Below, piece after piece: positions 34,212-43,321 of a DNA stretch of 64,000 bases. This stretch comes from Desulfotignum sp032250905 (GTDB lineage: Bacteria; Desulfobacterota; Desulfobacteria; Desulfobacterales; Desulfobacteraceae): NCBI GenBank assembly GCA_032250905.1, contig JAVVEQ010000005.1, forward strand, positions 65,951 to 129,950. The letters run 5' to 3'. Under the pieces are notes generated by a model, which saw nothing but the letters and a program-made list of their open reading frames with translations, did not search any database and was not told where the DNA came from. Each line of letters begins with the position of its first letter. Positions within the stretch are counted from its first letter, which is position 1. A program made the translations under genes and the position numbers.

Positions 34212-35519
34212 ATGGAAAACAAATATGATGCCATTGTCATCGGTGCCGGCATCATCGGCGCCTGCACCGGATTCGAGCTGGCCAAAAAAGGCCTCAAGGT
34301 GCTTAATGTGGACAAACTGCCGGAAGCCGGTCATGGCTCCACCTCAGGATCCTGCGCCATTATCCGGCTGCATTACTCCACCCCGGACGGGGTGGCCATG
34401 GCCCGGGAGGGTTATTTTTACTGGGTGGACTGGCCCAAATACCTGGGCACGGTGGATGAAACCGGGCTGGTGAAATACATCAACACCGGCTGCCTGGTCA
34501 TGAAAACCGAAAAAAATCACAACCTGGAAAAAGTCAAGGCCGCCCTGGACGAGTTGAGCGTGCCGTACTGGGATTTCGGTCCCCGAGAGATTACCGAACT
34601 GCTTCCTATCCTGGATACCCGGGGATTCGGTCCTCCGACACTGCCCAGTGATTCGCGTTTCGGTACCCCCACCCGGGATGCCATTGCCGGAGCCCTGTAT
34701 ATTCCGGAATCCGGACTGATTTCCGATCCCAAACAGTCCACCCATAACGTGCAGCGGGCCGCCGAAGCCAGGGGCGGCAAATTTTTATTCAATGCGCGGG
34801 TGGCGGAGATCCGGAAAAAAGACAACCATGTGCAGGGCATCACCCTGGCGGACGGCACACAGATTGATGCCCCGGTGGTCATCAATGTGGCCGGCCCCCA
34901 TTCCTTCCAGATTAACCGCATGGCCGGGGTGGAAGAGGAGATGAACATCAAGACCCGTGCCCTGCGCCAGGAGGTCTGCCATGTACCGGCCCCGGAAGGG
35001 TTCGACTACAATAACCTGGGTACCATCATTTCGGACGGGGATGTGGGATGTTATTCCCGGCCGGAAGTGGGCAACAATATCTTAATCGGGTCTGAAGATC
35101 CGGAATGCGATCCTCTGGAATACATTGAAGATCCGGACGACTACAACACCGACTTCACCGAGCAGTGGACCACCCAGGTGTTGCGGGAGGCCCAGCGAAT
35201 ACCGGACATGCGTATTCCCAACAAGCCCAGCGGCATTGTGGACCTGTATGATTGTACCGATGACTGGATCCCCATCTATGACAAATCCAGCCTCAATGGA
35301 TTCTACATGGCGGTGGGCACCAGCGGCAATCAGTTCAAAAATGCGCCCGTGGCAGGTGCCCTTATGGCGGAACTGGTTCAGGCCGTTGAAAAGGGCCATG
35401 ACCATGACAGGGACCCGGTACATTTCACCATGAAATACACCAAACGGCCCTGCAACATCGGGTTCTACTCCCGGTTGCGCAAAATCAATCCCGATTCCAG
35501 TTTTTCAGTGATCGGCTGA
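34212..35519 (+). CDS. FAD-dependent oxidoreductase, D-amino-acid oxidase (DAO) fold
   Basis: 435 residues. The N-terminal FAD motif is IVIGAGIIGACTGFELAKKG, with GHGSTSGSCAIIRLHY (typical of sarcosine/glycine oxidase-like enzymes) and a C-terminal FAD loop GFYMAVGTSGNQFKNAPVAG. It lacks a signal peptide. It probably oxidises an amine, N-methyl amino acid or 2-hydroxy acid. In an anaerobe electrons should go to a carrier rather than oxygen. It follows the TRAP genes on the same strand, so its substrate may be what they import. Confidence 0.78.
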   Translation: MENKYDAIVIGAGIIGACTGFELAKKGLKVLNVDKLPEAGHGSTSGSCAIIRLHYSTPDGVAMAREGYFYWVDWPKYLGTVDETGLVKYINTGCLVMKTEKNHNLEKVKAALDELSVPYWDFGPREITELLPILDTRGFGPPTLPSDSRFGTPTRDAIAGALYIPESGLISDPKQSTHNVQRAAEARGGKFLFNARVAEIRKKDNHVQGITLADGTQIDAPVVINVAGPHSFQINRMAGVEEEMNIKTRALRQEVCHVPAPEGFDYNNLGTIISDGDVGCYSRPEVGNNILIGSEDPECDPLEYIEDPDDYNTDFTEQWTTQVLREAQRIPDMRIPNKPSGIVDLYDCTDDWIPIYDKSSLNGFYMAVGTSGNQFKNAPVAGALMAELVQAVEKGHDHDRDPVHFTMKYTKRPCNIGFYSRLRKINPDSSFSVIG

Positions 35520-35528
35520 TAAAAAGCG

Positions 35529-35562
35529 GGGTCAGGCTTTGCGTATAAGGCAGGCCTGACCC
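35529..35562. terminator. Hairpin between convergent genes
   Basis: GGGTCAGGC (35529-35537) and GCCTGACCC (35554-35562) pair perfectly. It sits between two convergent stop codons without a T-run; a weak bidirectional terminator is the likeliest role. Confidence 0.45.
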
Positions 35563-35572
35563 TGAATATCCG

Positions 35573-37135
35573 TTAGCGGTTACCGGTATCCGGATCCATA
35601 TCCGGCTTCCACAGCACCTCATACAATTCGCTGCGCCGGCTTTTCAGATTTCTGACGCTGCCGATCTGACGCAGCTCCTTGAGCAGATCCCGGTCCAGGT
35701 CCACCATCAGGGTCATTTCCGTGTTGGGGGTGGCCTCGGCGGCGATGGCATCATGGGGAAAGGCGAAATCAGACGGGGTGAACACTGCGGACTGGGCATA
35801 CTGGATGTCCATGTTTTCCACTTTAGGCAGGTTGCCCACGCTGCCTGAGATGGCCACATAGCATTCATTTTCGATGGCCCGGGCCTGGGCGCATCGGCGC
35901 ACCCGCAGATAGGCGTTTTTGGTGTCGGTCCAGTAGGGCACGCACAGCAGGGTCATGCCCTTTTCTGCCAGATACCTGGAAAGTTCTGGAAATTCCACAT
36001 CATAGCATACCAGCATCCCGATCTTGCCGATATCCGTCTGAAATACCTTCAGGGAATTCCCCCCCTTGAATCCCCAGTACTGGGCCTCATCCGGGGTGAT
36101 GTGCAGCTTGTCCTGGGAATCCCAGGTGCCGTCCCTTCGGCACAGAAACGACACATTGTACAGATCCCCATCCCTGAGCTGAGGCAGGCTGCCTGCCACG
36201 ATATTTATGTTGTAGGAGATGGCCAGGTTAACAAAGGCGGCCCGGATATCTTCGGTGTATTCGGACAGGGACCGCATGGCTTCGGCCGGATTTTCCTGGT
36301 TGAAATTTTTGAGCAGGGGCGCGTTAAGCAGTTCCGGAAACACAATGAGATCCGAATTGTATCCGGCCATGGCATCCACGAAAAAATCCACCTGGTGCAG
36401 AAATTCCTCCAGGGTGTTGAAGGGCCGCATCTGCCACTGGACAATGCCGATACGCGGATAGGCTTTGCGCCCACCGAACAGCACCTGTTTTTTTTCATAA
36501 TAGATGTTGTTCCATTCCATGAGCACGCCGTAGGAGTCGGACTGGGTGTCTTCGGGAATGTAGTTTTTCAGAATCTTTTTGATGTGAAAATCATTGGACA
36601 GCTGAAAAGTGAGCACCGGATCATAGATTTCAGTGGCCTTGACCTTCTGGATATACTGGGCCGGGGTCAACTCGTGGGCGTATTTGCCGTATCCGGGAAT
36701 CCGGCCCCCGAAAATGATGCTTTTCAGGTTCAGGGTTTCGCACAACTCCTTTCTGGCATCGTACAGCCGCCGGCCCAGGCGAAGGCCCCGGTAGTCCGGG
36801 TCCACAAAAATATCCACCCCGTAAAGGGCATCTCCTTCCAGATCATGGCTGGTCATCTCACCGCCGGTCACGACATCTTCATACGTGTGCCGTCTTTTTT
36901 CAAAATCCTGTGAGTTGACCATGATGGTGAGGGCTGCGGCAATTACCCGGCCTTTGTCCTCGATGCAGATCTGACCTTCGGGAAACTGATCGATGAGCAC
37001 GTCAAACTCCTCGGGCTTCCAGGCCCCGCCCATGCCGGCGTAGACCAGGTTCATGATGCGTTTGATATCTGGGTAATCTGTTTTTTTCAGGCTTCTCAAC
37101 GTCAGTTTGTGGTCGGATTGTTCGGTGTTGGTCAT
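35573..37135 (-). CDS. GNAT acetyltransferase fused to a nitrilase-family amidohydrolase
   Basis: 520 residues from the ATG at 37135 (AGGGAGC upstream). Residues about 10-215 form a GNAT domain (VDIFVDPDYRGLRLGRRLYDAR is the acetyl-CoA loop). Residues about 225-505 form a carbon-nitrogen hydrolase with Glu, Lys and Cys triad members in VFPELLNAP, QDKLHITPDE and GMLVCYDVEFPE. The fusion is known as a bacterial family, but its substrate is not. Sequential acylation and amide hydrolysis on one molecule is a reasonable guess. It may form an operon with the SDR gene upstream. Confidence 0.85.
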   Translation of the reverse strand: MTNTEQSDHKLTLRSLKKTDYPDIKRIMNLVYAGMGGAWKPEEFDVLIDQFPEGQICIEDKGRVIAAALTIMVNSQDFEKRRHTYEDVVTGGEMTSHDLEGDALYGVDIFVDPDYRGLRLGRRLYDARKELCETLNLKSIIFGGRIPGYGKYAHELTPAQYIQKVKATEIYDPVLTFQLSNDFHIKKILKNYIPEDTQSDSYGVLMEWNNIYYEKKQVLFGGRKAYPRIGIVQWQMRPFNTLEEFLHQVDFFVDAMAGYNSDLIVFPELLNAPLLKNFNQENPAEAMRSLSEYTEDIRAAFVNLAISYNINIVAGSLPQLRDGDLYNVSFLCRRDGTWDSQDKLHITPDEAQYWGFKGGNSLKVFQTDIGKIGMLVCYDVEFPELSRYLAEKGMTLLCVPYWTDTKNAYLRVRRCAQARAIENECYVAISGSVGNLPKVENMDIQYAQSAVFTPSDFAFPHDAIAAEATPNTEMTLMVDLDRDLLKELRQIGSVRNLKSRRSELYEVLWKPDMDPDTGNR

Positions 37136-37187
37136 CACAGCTCCCTGTAATTGGTATTGAAAACGGGCATGTCAAATGTCGGGTTGT

Positions 37188-38753
37188 TCAATGGTGTCTT
37201 GATTGGTTGGGCATATCCGGAGGCAGGGCACAGGCCCGGGTGATTTTCGGAGTGAACCGCCGGGGCGGTGCTACAAGGGATTTTCCGGCCGCCGCAGCCA
37301 GGCCGGCCAGCATCCGGGAAAACACATACTGATGAAACGGGTACAGGGCATACCAGTAAGCCATGCCTAATATCCCTGCCGGCAGAAACCGGGACAGCAG
37401 TATAAGGTCACATCGGTTTTGCTCCGCCGGGGCAACACGGATTTCCAGAAGTGCCTGGCCCGGCAGTTTCATCTCCGCCACCAGCAGCAGCCTGCAGGGT
37501 TTTTCAATTTCCAGAACCCGCCAGAAATCCAGGGCGTCTCCCACCCGCAGCGTGTGCCTGGAACGCCTTCCCCGCTGGAGCCCCACACCACCGGAAAATG
37601 TGTCCATCACACCCCTGAGTTTCCACAACAGATCCGCAGCGTAATATCCGGTCTCTCCGCCTACCTGCTCCACAGCCGGCCACAGTTCCTTTGCATTCCC
37701 CTGAACTGTGGCGCGGTAACCGCATTTCAGGATGGTGCCGCCGGAATAGTCGGAGTCCCCGCAATGGGTCCATTCCGGATATATCAGGTCACCGGCATCG
37801 GCCCAGCAGGTGTCTACCTGTTCCTGCCGTATTCGATCCAGAGCCCTTTCAATGGCCTGGCCGCAGGAGAGAAGGTTCTGGGGAATGATATCTCTGATGC
37901 GGTGTTCGGTGCATACCGTGGGCAGGCTCAATCCTTCGGCCAGTGGCCTGGCAATGGCGGCCGGCACCGGGGTTACCAGGTGGATCCACAACGAAGACAG
38001 CCGGGGGGTCAGTATCGGCACCGGGATCATCACCGGAACGGGCAGGCCGGCCTGACGGGCGAAAATGGCGAACAGATCCCGGTAGGAAACGATGTCTGGA
38101 CCACCGATGTCAAAGGTCTGGCCCCGTGTTTCCGGGTGTTCCAGGCAGCCTTTCAGATATTCGAGCACATTGGAGATAGCAATGGGCTGGGTGGGCATGC
38201 TCACCCATTTCGGCGTGATCATCACCGGCAGCCTTTCAGCCAGGTACCGCAGGATCTCGAAGCTGGCGCTGCCGGATCCCAGGATCATGGCGGCCCTCAG
38301 CACCGTGGTCGGTACAGCGCCGCTTTGCAGGATCCGTCCCACTTCGTTTCTGGATATCAGGTGCCGGCTGATCTGTTTGTGATGGATGTCCCCCAGCCCT
38401 CCCAGATAGATGATGTGCTCCACCGCCTGGTTCGCCGCCGCTTTCACCATGTTGGCGGCGCCGGTTTTGTCCGCATCCCGGTAGCTACCTTTTCTGGAGA
38501 TCATGGAATGCACCAGATAATAGATGGTGCCGCACCCGGCCGCGGCGTTGTTCAGAGAAGCGATGTCCATGATGTCGCCGGATACCAGCTCGATGCCGGG
38601 ATCTCTGCCCCAGGGCCGGGCAGCCATTTTTTCGATGGACCGTCCCATGGCCCGGACCGGGTAACCGGCGGACAGCAGCAAGGGGATCAGCCGGCCGGCC
38701 ACATATCCGGTGGCACCGGTCACCAGGACAGGTTTATGTCTGTTTTCATGCAT
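37188..38753 (-). CDS. NAD(P)-binding SDR (atypical) fused to DUF2867
   Basis: 521 residues. An N-terminal atypical SDR domain has LVTGATGYVAGRLIPLLL and NmrA/complex-I-assembly-like features (IYYLVHSM, YLGGLGD). The C-terminal 190 residues match the DUF2867 pattern (YYAADLLWKLRG...GDALDFWRVLEIE and a YWYALYPFHQYVF end). It may bind a lipid or quinone-like molecule; its function is unknown. The length agrees with annotated SDR-DUF2867 proteins. Confidence 0.75.
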   Translation of the reverse strand: MHENRHKPVLVTGATGYVAGRLIPLLLSAGYPVRAMGRSIEKMAARPWGRDPGIELVSGDIMDIASLNNAAAGCGTIYYLVHSMISRKGSYRDADKTGAANMVKAAANQAVEHIIYLGGLGDIHHKQISRHLISRNEVGRILQSGAVPTTVLRAAMILGSGSASFEILRYLAERLPVMITPKWVSMPTQPIAISNVLEYLKGCLEHPETRGQTFDIGGPDIVSYRDLFAIFARQAGLPVPVMIPVPILTPRLSSLWIHLVTPVPAAIARPLAEGLSLPTVCTEHRIRDIIPQNLLSCGQAIERALDRIRQEQVDTCWADAGDLIYPEWTHCGDSDYSGGTILKCGYRATVQGNAKELWPAVEQVGGETGYYAADLLWKLRGVMDTFSGGVGLQRGRRSRHTLRVGDALDFWRVLEIEKPCRLLLVAEMKLPGQALLEIRVAPAEQNRCDLILLSRFLPAGILGMAYWYALYPFHQYVFSRMLAGLAAAAGKSLVAPPRRFTPKITRACALPPDMPNQSRHH

Positions 38754-38967
38754 AAGAGGCTCTCTTTTTTTATTGTCAATTTATGTAAAAAGCGTCAAAA
38801 TTGCAAAAGATTTTTTGAATCAGGCAAACCGGCGGTACCGGTGGGATTCGTTCTGCTGATGACCGCTCTTGGCCTTCAGTGCAGAAAGAAAAACATCCTC
38901 CCCCTTGCGTCTGCGGGGAATTAGGACTAAAAACAGCATAGTGAAATAAGCGCCGAGAGATGATCAC

Positions 38968-41900
38968 ATGGAACAGGACAGAATTTATAATGCCGGTCTG
39001 GATATCGGTTCCACGACGGCAAAGCTGGTGCTGGTGGATGCCGCCGGCCAATTGATTTTTTCACGGTATCAGCGGCATTATGCACGGATCATGGATACGG
39101 TATCCCGTTTTTTTTCAGACGTGCTGACGGGTATGGGCGATTGTAGTATGCGCCTGTCTTTGACCGGGTCCGCCGCCATGGGGATGTCACAGGAGATGGA
39201 CCTGCCTTTTGTCCAGGAGGTGATCGCCACCCATGAAGTGGTCTGTCATCGGTATCCGGAAGTGCGGACCGTCGTGGACATGGGCGGGGAAGACTCCAAA
39301 ATGATTTTTCTGTCTTCTGACCGGCCCCCGGATATCCGCATGAACGGCAACTGTGCCGGCGGCACCGGCGCATTCATTGATCAGCTGGCAGCATTGCTGA
39401 ACTGCACCCCCGGGGATCTCAACCAACTGGCACAACAACATACCGGGGTGTATCCCATTGCATCCCGATGCGGGGTGTTTGCCAAAACCGATGTGCAGAA
39501 CCTGTTAAGCCGCAATGTGCCGGTGACGGATATCGCGGCATCCGTTTTTCATGCCGTGGCCATCCAGTGCCTGAACACCCTGTCCAGGGGATGTGACATC
39601 CGACCGAAACTGCTGCTGTGTGGCGGGGTGTTCGCGTTTCTGCCGGAACTGGTCAATGCATTTCTGAGGACACTGGACCTGTCTGCCGACGATCTGGTAA
39701 CGTCTGAAGAACCGGCGCTGCTGCCGGCCATCGGTGCGGCCATGTTCAGCAGGCATCATGAAACCTCCGGTTCCGTGTCGCACCTGCTCAAAGATATGGC
39801 CCGGAAACAGGCCCGGCCCCAGGTCCGGGACAATCGACTGCCGCCCTTGTTTACCACGAAAAAAGACCGGAAAAACTGGGAAAAGAACCGGTGTCAGATA
39901 AAGGTTCCCCGGGCAGCTTTGTCCGATTATTCCTCCTCACATTGTTTTCTGGGCGTGGATTCCGGATCCACCACCACAAAAATTCTTGTTCTGGGCACAG
40001 AAAACCAGGTGCTGTTTTCCTGGTACCGCAACAATGACGGCAATCCTATCCAGGCCGTGGTTCAGGGGTTGACAGCCCTGCGCAGAGAAATTCAGGCACA
40101 CCGCCCCGGCCTTGTCATAGCCAAAACAGCCGTGACCGGGTATGGGGAGGATCTGATCCGCACGGCATTCGGCATGGACATCGGACTGGTGGAAACCATA
40201 GCCCATTTTGAGGCTGCCCGGCATATGGACCCGGATGTGTCATTCATTCTGGACATCGGGGGGCAGGACATGAAAGCCATTTTCATCCATCACGATGCCA
40301 TCAGCCGCATCGAGCTCAATGAAGCCTGTTCGTCCGGGTGCGGATCATTCATCGAAACGTTTGCCGGTTCTCTGGGGTATCGGGTGAACACGTTCGCTGA
40401 TCTGGCCATGGAAGCGGAATTTCCCTGTGATCTGGGTACCCGGTGTACAGTGTTCATGAATTCCCGGGTCAAACAGGCCCTGCGGGAAAATGCAATGGTT
40501 GCGGACATCAGCGCCGGACTTTCCTATGCCGTGGTGAAAAATTGCCTGTTCAAGGTGCTCAAGCTCACTGGCATGAAAGAGATGGGAAACCGTATCGTTC
40601 TCCAGGGCGGGGCGTGCGGAAATCCATCCATTGTCCGTGCCCTGGAAATTCTGGCTGACGTTTGTGTCACCCATTCCGACATGCCGGAAATGATGGGAGC
40701 CTTTGGTGCGGCCCTGGCTGCCCGGCAATCCGCTGACAACCAACAGGACCGGGTCCTGAATCCGTTTTTGGCCATCCATCATCTGGACAGCATTGCTGAT
40801 TTCAAAACCCGTCAGATTGTATGCAGCGGGTGTGAAAATGCCTGTTCAGTGACACGATTTGTCTTTTCCAACGGTCGATCCTTTTATTCCGGCAACCGGT
40901 GCGAAAAAATTTTCGGGGCCAAAGGGCAGGATCGGGCTGAAAAAGGGTTTGATTTTGCTGATTTCAAATACCGGCTCCTGTTTGACCGGAACCTGTCTCC
41001 CCATACCCAACCGGAATGGACCGTCGGGGTTCCCAGGTGCTTGAATTTTTATGAAAACTTTGCCTTCTGGCATGCATTCTTTGTGCATTGCGGCATCAAT
41101 GTCGTGGTGTCGGGCTCTTCCACGATGGCCATGAGTGACACAGCCAAAGGCAGCATCATGTCCGACAATATCTGTTTTCCCGCCAAACTGGCCAACGCAC
41201 ATGTCCTGGACCTGGTCCAAAAAGGGGTGGACCGTATTTTCTATCCGCTGGTCATGTATGAATATGATGAGTTTCAGCAGGTGGTCAACACGTATAACTG
41301 CCCCATTGTCAGCAGTTATACCGATGTGATTGACAGCAGCCTGGATCTGAGTTCCAGAAGAGGGATTCCCCTGGACAAGCCGGTGATCACGTTCAAGGAT
41401 AAAAATCTGCTGATCAAAGCCTGTGTGGCGTATCTGCGGCCGCTGGGGATTGCCGGATCCCGCATCCGGGACGCCGTCAAAAAAGGGCTGGCTGCTCATC
41501 AGATGTATAAAAAAACGATCCGGGAAAAAGGGGCTCAGCTGGTTCGTCAGGCAGAACAAAACCAGCGGCTTCTGGTGGTGCTGTCCGGCCGTCCTTATCA
41601 TATTGATCCGCTGATTAATCAAAAAATTCCTCAGATTCTGACCGATTTCGGCGTGGATTTCATCACGGAAGATGCAGTGCCGGACACGGGGAATACCGGT
41701 TTTGATACCCTGCAGGTTCTGACTCAGTGGGCCTATCCCAACCGGTTGTACCATGCGGCATCCTGGGTGGCCCGGCAGCCGGATCATATTCAGGTAATCC
41801 AGCTCAATTCGTTCGGATGCGGGCCCGATGCCGTGGCTATCGAAGAAAACCGGCAGATTCTGGAGGCAGGAGGAAAGAATCATACCCTGGTGAAAGTGGA

Positions 41901-43263
41901 CGATATTTCCAGCACCGGCTCGGTGCGGCTGCGTATCCGTTCCATGGTGGAATCCTTGAGGCGGCAGAACAGCGTGCATCGTTTCAGGCAGGGGGTGCGC
42001 AGAACCACGCCCTGTTTTGAGAAAAAAGACCGGAAACGGCAGATCATCGCCCCGTTTTTTGCAGACAATTATTCTGCATACCTGCCCCCGGTGTTTGAGA
42101 CCGCCGGATACCGGATAGAGATTCTGCCTCCGCCGGACCGGTTTTCCGTAGAAACCGGGCTGCGGTATGCAGGAAATGACATCTGTTATCCAGCGGTGCT
42201 GGTGACCGGAGATATCATCAAGGCATTGAAATCCGGCCGGTATGATCCGGATCAGATTGCGGTGGGCATCACCCAGACCGGGGGACAGTGCCGGGCATCC
42301 AACTACCTGTCCTTGATCCGCAAAGCCCTGGTGGCAGCCGGATTTGATCAGGTTCCCGTTATTTCAGTGACCAGTGCCCAGGGCCTGACCCATCAGCCCG
42401 GGTTTGACATCAACTGGCTCAAGATGATCAAACTGCTTTTTGTCACTACCATGTATGCGGATTGCATCGCCAAAATGTATTATGCCACCTCAGTCAGGGA
42501 AGTTCATGCGGGAACCAGCAAAAATCTGCGGAAAAAATATATTGCGGCGGCCCAGGCCAGTATTTTATCCAGAGACTATGATCAGTTCTTTTCATTGCTG
42601 GATGCGGCAGTGACCGATTTCAACCGGGTGGATATTGATGATCAGGTTGTCGGCAAAATCGGTATTGTTGGAGAAATTTATATAAAATACAATGCCTTCG
42701 GCAATCAATTCCTGGCCGATTTTCTCATGGAAAACCGTGTGGAACCGGTCATTCCGCCGATTCTGGACTATTTTATTCAGGACTTTGTCAACTACAGGGA
42801 AAACATCCGGGCCCATATCCGGCACCGGAAAATCACGGATATTTTAGGGCAGTTCATTGAAACATTTTTAAATACATTCCATAAAAAAATCAATCACCGG
42901 TTCGAACGCTTCCGGTTTTACACCCCGTTTCATGATATCCGGAAGGTGGCGGAAAAAGCAGGCCGGATCCTGTCCCTGGTGAATCAGTTCGGTGAAGGCT
43001 GGCTCATTCCCGGTGAGATCGCCTGTCTGGCCGAAGATGGGGTAACCCATGTGGTCAGTGTGCAGCCTTTTGGCTGCATCGCCAACCACATCGTATCCAA
43101 AGGGGTGGAAAAGCGTATCAAGGCCCTGTATTCGGACATGAACCTGCTGTACCTGGATTTTGATGCCGGCACCTCAGAGGTCAATGTCAGAAACCGGCTG
43201 CATTTCATGGTGGAAGCGGTGAAATCCCGGCAGAACCCCACGTGTCGGGTGGTCTTGACATAA
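38968..43263 (+). CDS. Double BcrA/D-type ATPase activase fused to DUF2229/HgdB-like domains
   Basis: 1431 residues. Two ASKHA ATPase domains are present: about 5-265 (GLDIGSTTAKLVLVD, cluster Cys129 in NCAGGTGAF) and about 327-590 (GVDSGSTTTKILVL, Cys454 and Cys458 in EACSSGCGSF). A DUF2229 region begins near 684 (VGVPRCLNFYENFAFW) and a HgdB/benzoyl-CoA-reductase-like region continues to the C-terminus. Related activases use ATP and a [4Fe-4S] cluster to push low-potential electrons into 2-hydroxyacyl-CoA dehydratases or benzoyl-CoA reductase. This giant fusion is a known orphan family with no proven substrate. No dehydratase subunits are nearby. Confidence 0.85.
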   Translation: MEQDRIYNAGLDIGSTTAKLVLVDAAGQLIFSRYQRHYARIMDTVSRFFSDVLTGMGDCSMRLSLTGSAAMGMSQEMDLPFVQEVIATHEVVCHRYPEVRTVVDMGGEDSKMIFLSSDRPPDIRMNGNCAGGTGAFIDQLAALLNCTPGDLNQLAQQHTGVYPIASRCGVFAKTDVQNLLSRNVPVTDIAASVFHAVAIQCLNTLSRGCDIRPKLLLCGGVFAFLPELVNAFLRTLDLSADDLVTSEEPALLPAIGAAMFSRHHETSGSVSHLLKDMARKQARPQVRDNRLPPLFTTKKDRKNWEKNRCQIKVPRAALSDYSSSHCFLGVDSGSTTTKILVLGTENQVLFSWYRNNDGNPIQAVVQGLTALRREIQAHRPGLVIAKTAVTGYGEDLIRTAFGMDIGLVETIAHFEAARHMDPDVSFILDIGGQDMKAIFIHHDAISRIELNEACSSGCGSFIETFAGSLGYRVNTFADLAMEAEFPCDLGTRCTVFMNSRVKQALRENAMVADISAGLSYAVVKNCLFKVLKLTGMKEMGNRIVLQGGACGNPSIVRALEILADVCVTHSDMPEMMGAFGAALAARQSADNQQDRVLNPFLAIHHLDSIADFKTRQIVCSGCENACSVTRFVFSNGRSFYSGNRCEKIFGAKGQDRAEKGFDFADFKYRLLFDRNLSPHTQPEWTVGVPRCLNFYENFAFWHAFFVHCGINVVVSGSSTMAMSDTAKGSIMSDNICFPAKLANAHVLDLVQKGVDRIFYPLVMYEYDEFQQVVNTYNCPIVSSYTDVIDSSLDLSSRRGIPLDKPVITFKDKNLLIKACVAYLRPLGIAGSRIRDAVKKGLAAHQMYKKTIREKGAQLVRQAEQNQRLLVVLSGRPYHIDPLINQKIPQILTDFGVDFITEDAVPDTGNTGFDTLQVLTQWAYPNRLYHAASWVARQPDHIQVIQLNSFGCGPDAVAIEENRQILEAGGKNHTLVKVDDISSTGSVRLRIRSMVESLRRQNSVHRFRQGVRRTTPCFEKKDRKRQIIAPFFADNYSAYLPPVFETAGYRIEILPPPDRFSVETGLRYAGNDICYPAVLVTGDIIKALKSGRYDPDQIAVGITQTGGQCRASNYLSLIRKALVAAGFDQVPVISVTSAQGLTHQPGFDINWLKMIKLLFVTTMYADCIAKMYYATSVREVHAGTSKNLRKKYIAAAQASILSRDYDQFFSLLDAAVTDFNRVDIDDQVVGKIGIVGEIYIKYNAFGNQFLADFLMENRVEPVIPPILDYFIQDFVNYRENIRAHIRHRKITDILGQFIETFLNTFHKKINHRFERFRFYTPFHDIRKVAEKAGRILSLVNQFGEGWLIPGEIACLAEDGVTHVVSVQPFGCIANHIVSKGVEKRIKALYSDMNLLYLDFDAGTSEVNVRNRLHFMVEAVKSRQNPTCRVVLT

Positions 43264-43283
43264 GCGGTATCCGGGTCGATCTG

Positions 43284-43320
43284 AAAAAAATACCACATCC
43301 GTTGATAGGTCAACGGATGT
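43284..43320 (-). terminator. Rho-independent terminator of the NAGGN operon
   Basis: A perfect 11-bp stem (43295-43305 with 43310-43320, loop of four) directly follows the M42 peptidase stop. Read on the minus strand it is followed by GGTA and seven T (43290-43284). It may also limit read-through from the convergent activase gene. Confidence 0.8.
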
Positions 43321-43321
43321 C

